Below are positions 63,411 to 64,000 of a stretch of DNA of 64,000 nucleotides, one piece after another. The notes below the pieces were generated by a model that was not told the DNA's origin, did not search any database, and saw nothing but the letters and a program-made list of their open reading frames with translations. This stretch comes from Macrothele yani. Taxonomy: Eukaryota; Arthropoda; Arachnida; Araneae; Macrothelidae. Where the stretch lies: the NCBI GenBank assembly GCA_039090855.1, contig CM076991.1, forward strand, positions 104,730,021 to 104,794,020, in the 5' to 3' direction. The translations under genes were made by a program, and so were the position numbers. How positions within the stretch are numbered: the first letter of the stretch is position 1; the number at the start of each line of letters is the position of its first letter.

Positions 63411-64000
63411 TTTAGTACCTCGATCTCTATTTTAGTACCACTTATAACACATATTATTAATCTGAGTTTTTATTCAGGTCAGTTTCCTGACAGTCTGAAA
63501 ATCGCTAAGGTTATTCCTATTTCTAAAAAAGGAGATTGGGAATCTACCTGTAATTACACACCGATATCTTTGTTACCCGTTTTGAGTAAGATTTTTGAAA
63601 GGTCTATTCACAGCAGAATGGTTGATTTTTTACACACCCATGGTATGCTCTCTTTGGAACAGTTCGGTTTCCAAAGAAACAGATCTACTGAAATGGCTGT
63701 TGCTAAGTTGTCAAACTTCATTTCCGAAGCACTAGATGACAGTTATTATACTATTTGTGTTTTTATTGATTTCCAAAAAGCTTTCGACACGGTAAATCAC
63801 GACATTCTGTTACATAAATTACCCAAATACGGTTTTCGTGGCAAAATTCTTTCCCTCTTAATGAGCTACCTCTCTCATCGCAAACAATATGTCACTGTAA
63901 ATAAAATAAACTCCGATGTACTAAATATTTCATATGGAGTGCCTCAAGGTTCGGTACTGGGACCGTTACTGTTCCTGTTATATATTAATGACCTTCCTCT
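63411..64000 (+). CDS. Non-LTR retrotransposon reverse transcriptase, N-terminal half, runs off the window
   Basis: Open in one frame to the last base. Motifs in order: SFYSGQFPDSLKIAKVIPIS, KKGDWESTCNYTPISLLPVL (usually NYRPISLL), FERSIHSRMVDFL, LEQFGFQRNRSTEMAVAKL, ICVFIDFQKAFDTVNHDILL (motif A with the catalytic Asp) and GVPQGSVLGPLLFLLYINDL (motif B). This is a jockey/CR1-group LINE polymerase. The FADD box and C-terminus lie beyond 64000. The open frame extends back to ATG 63375, but that is in the inverted-repeat arm; LINE homology starts at about 63435. 5' truncated, otherwise undamaged as far as seen. Confidence 0.9.

Overview
The window reads as intergenic, repeat-dominated animal DNA, most likely arthropod. 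It is AT-rich and carries Tc1/mariner, hAT, pogo, Helitron, Penelope-like and LINE remnants plus several tRNA-derived SINE families. There are no bacterial-type operons and no complete host gene that I can recognise. The species cannot be fixed from sequence alone.

Layout. 0-9.5 kb: Tc1-like and hAT remnants, one possible first exon of a CGGBP1-like zinc-finger protein, tRNA-derived SINEs and a 146-bp tandem repeat. 9.8-15.2 kb: two Penelope-like (PLE) blocks. The second is a 2.3-kb palindrome of two PLE 3' ends around a 31-bp minisatellite, with hammerhead-like motifs near its outer ends and a Helitron inserted in one arm. 15.2-24.4 kb: a Tc1/mariner graveyard with a 53-bp satellite, a nested Tc1-in-Tc1 insertion, a possible LTR/primer-binding-site scrap, a mariner and a nearly intact Tc1 element. 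25-30 kb: a 150-bp tandem family with CTCF-like motifs, two mariner fragments, a 180-bp satellite and SINEs. 30.7-36.8 kb: a Tc1 element whose transposase has been split by a minisatellite made from its own coding sequence, then two more Tc1 elements and an inverted SINE pair. 37-54 kb: TIR elements, two Helitrons with helicase C-termini, MITEs, a hAT-type element enclosing a 113-bp satellite, a pogo-type MITE and a long-TIR element. 54-61 kb: SINEs, tRNA-like repeats and Tc1 scraps. 61-63.4 kb: a broken member of an unnamed Cys/His-rich protein family whose 5' part is repeated in inverted orientation downstream. 63.4 kb to the end: the start of a non-LTR retrotransposon reverse transcriptase that runs out of the window.

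The recurring theme is mobile elements that contain, generate or bound tandem arrays (31, 35, 53, 113, about 130-150, 146 and 180 bp units). Three cases show how an array relates to its element: the 35-bp array inside the Tc1-E transposase, the 31-bp array at the centre of the Penelope palindrome, and the 113-bp array inside a hAT-type element with an exact 8-bp target duplication. All protein calls rest on motifs recognised by eye; no database search was run.
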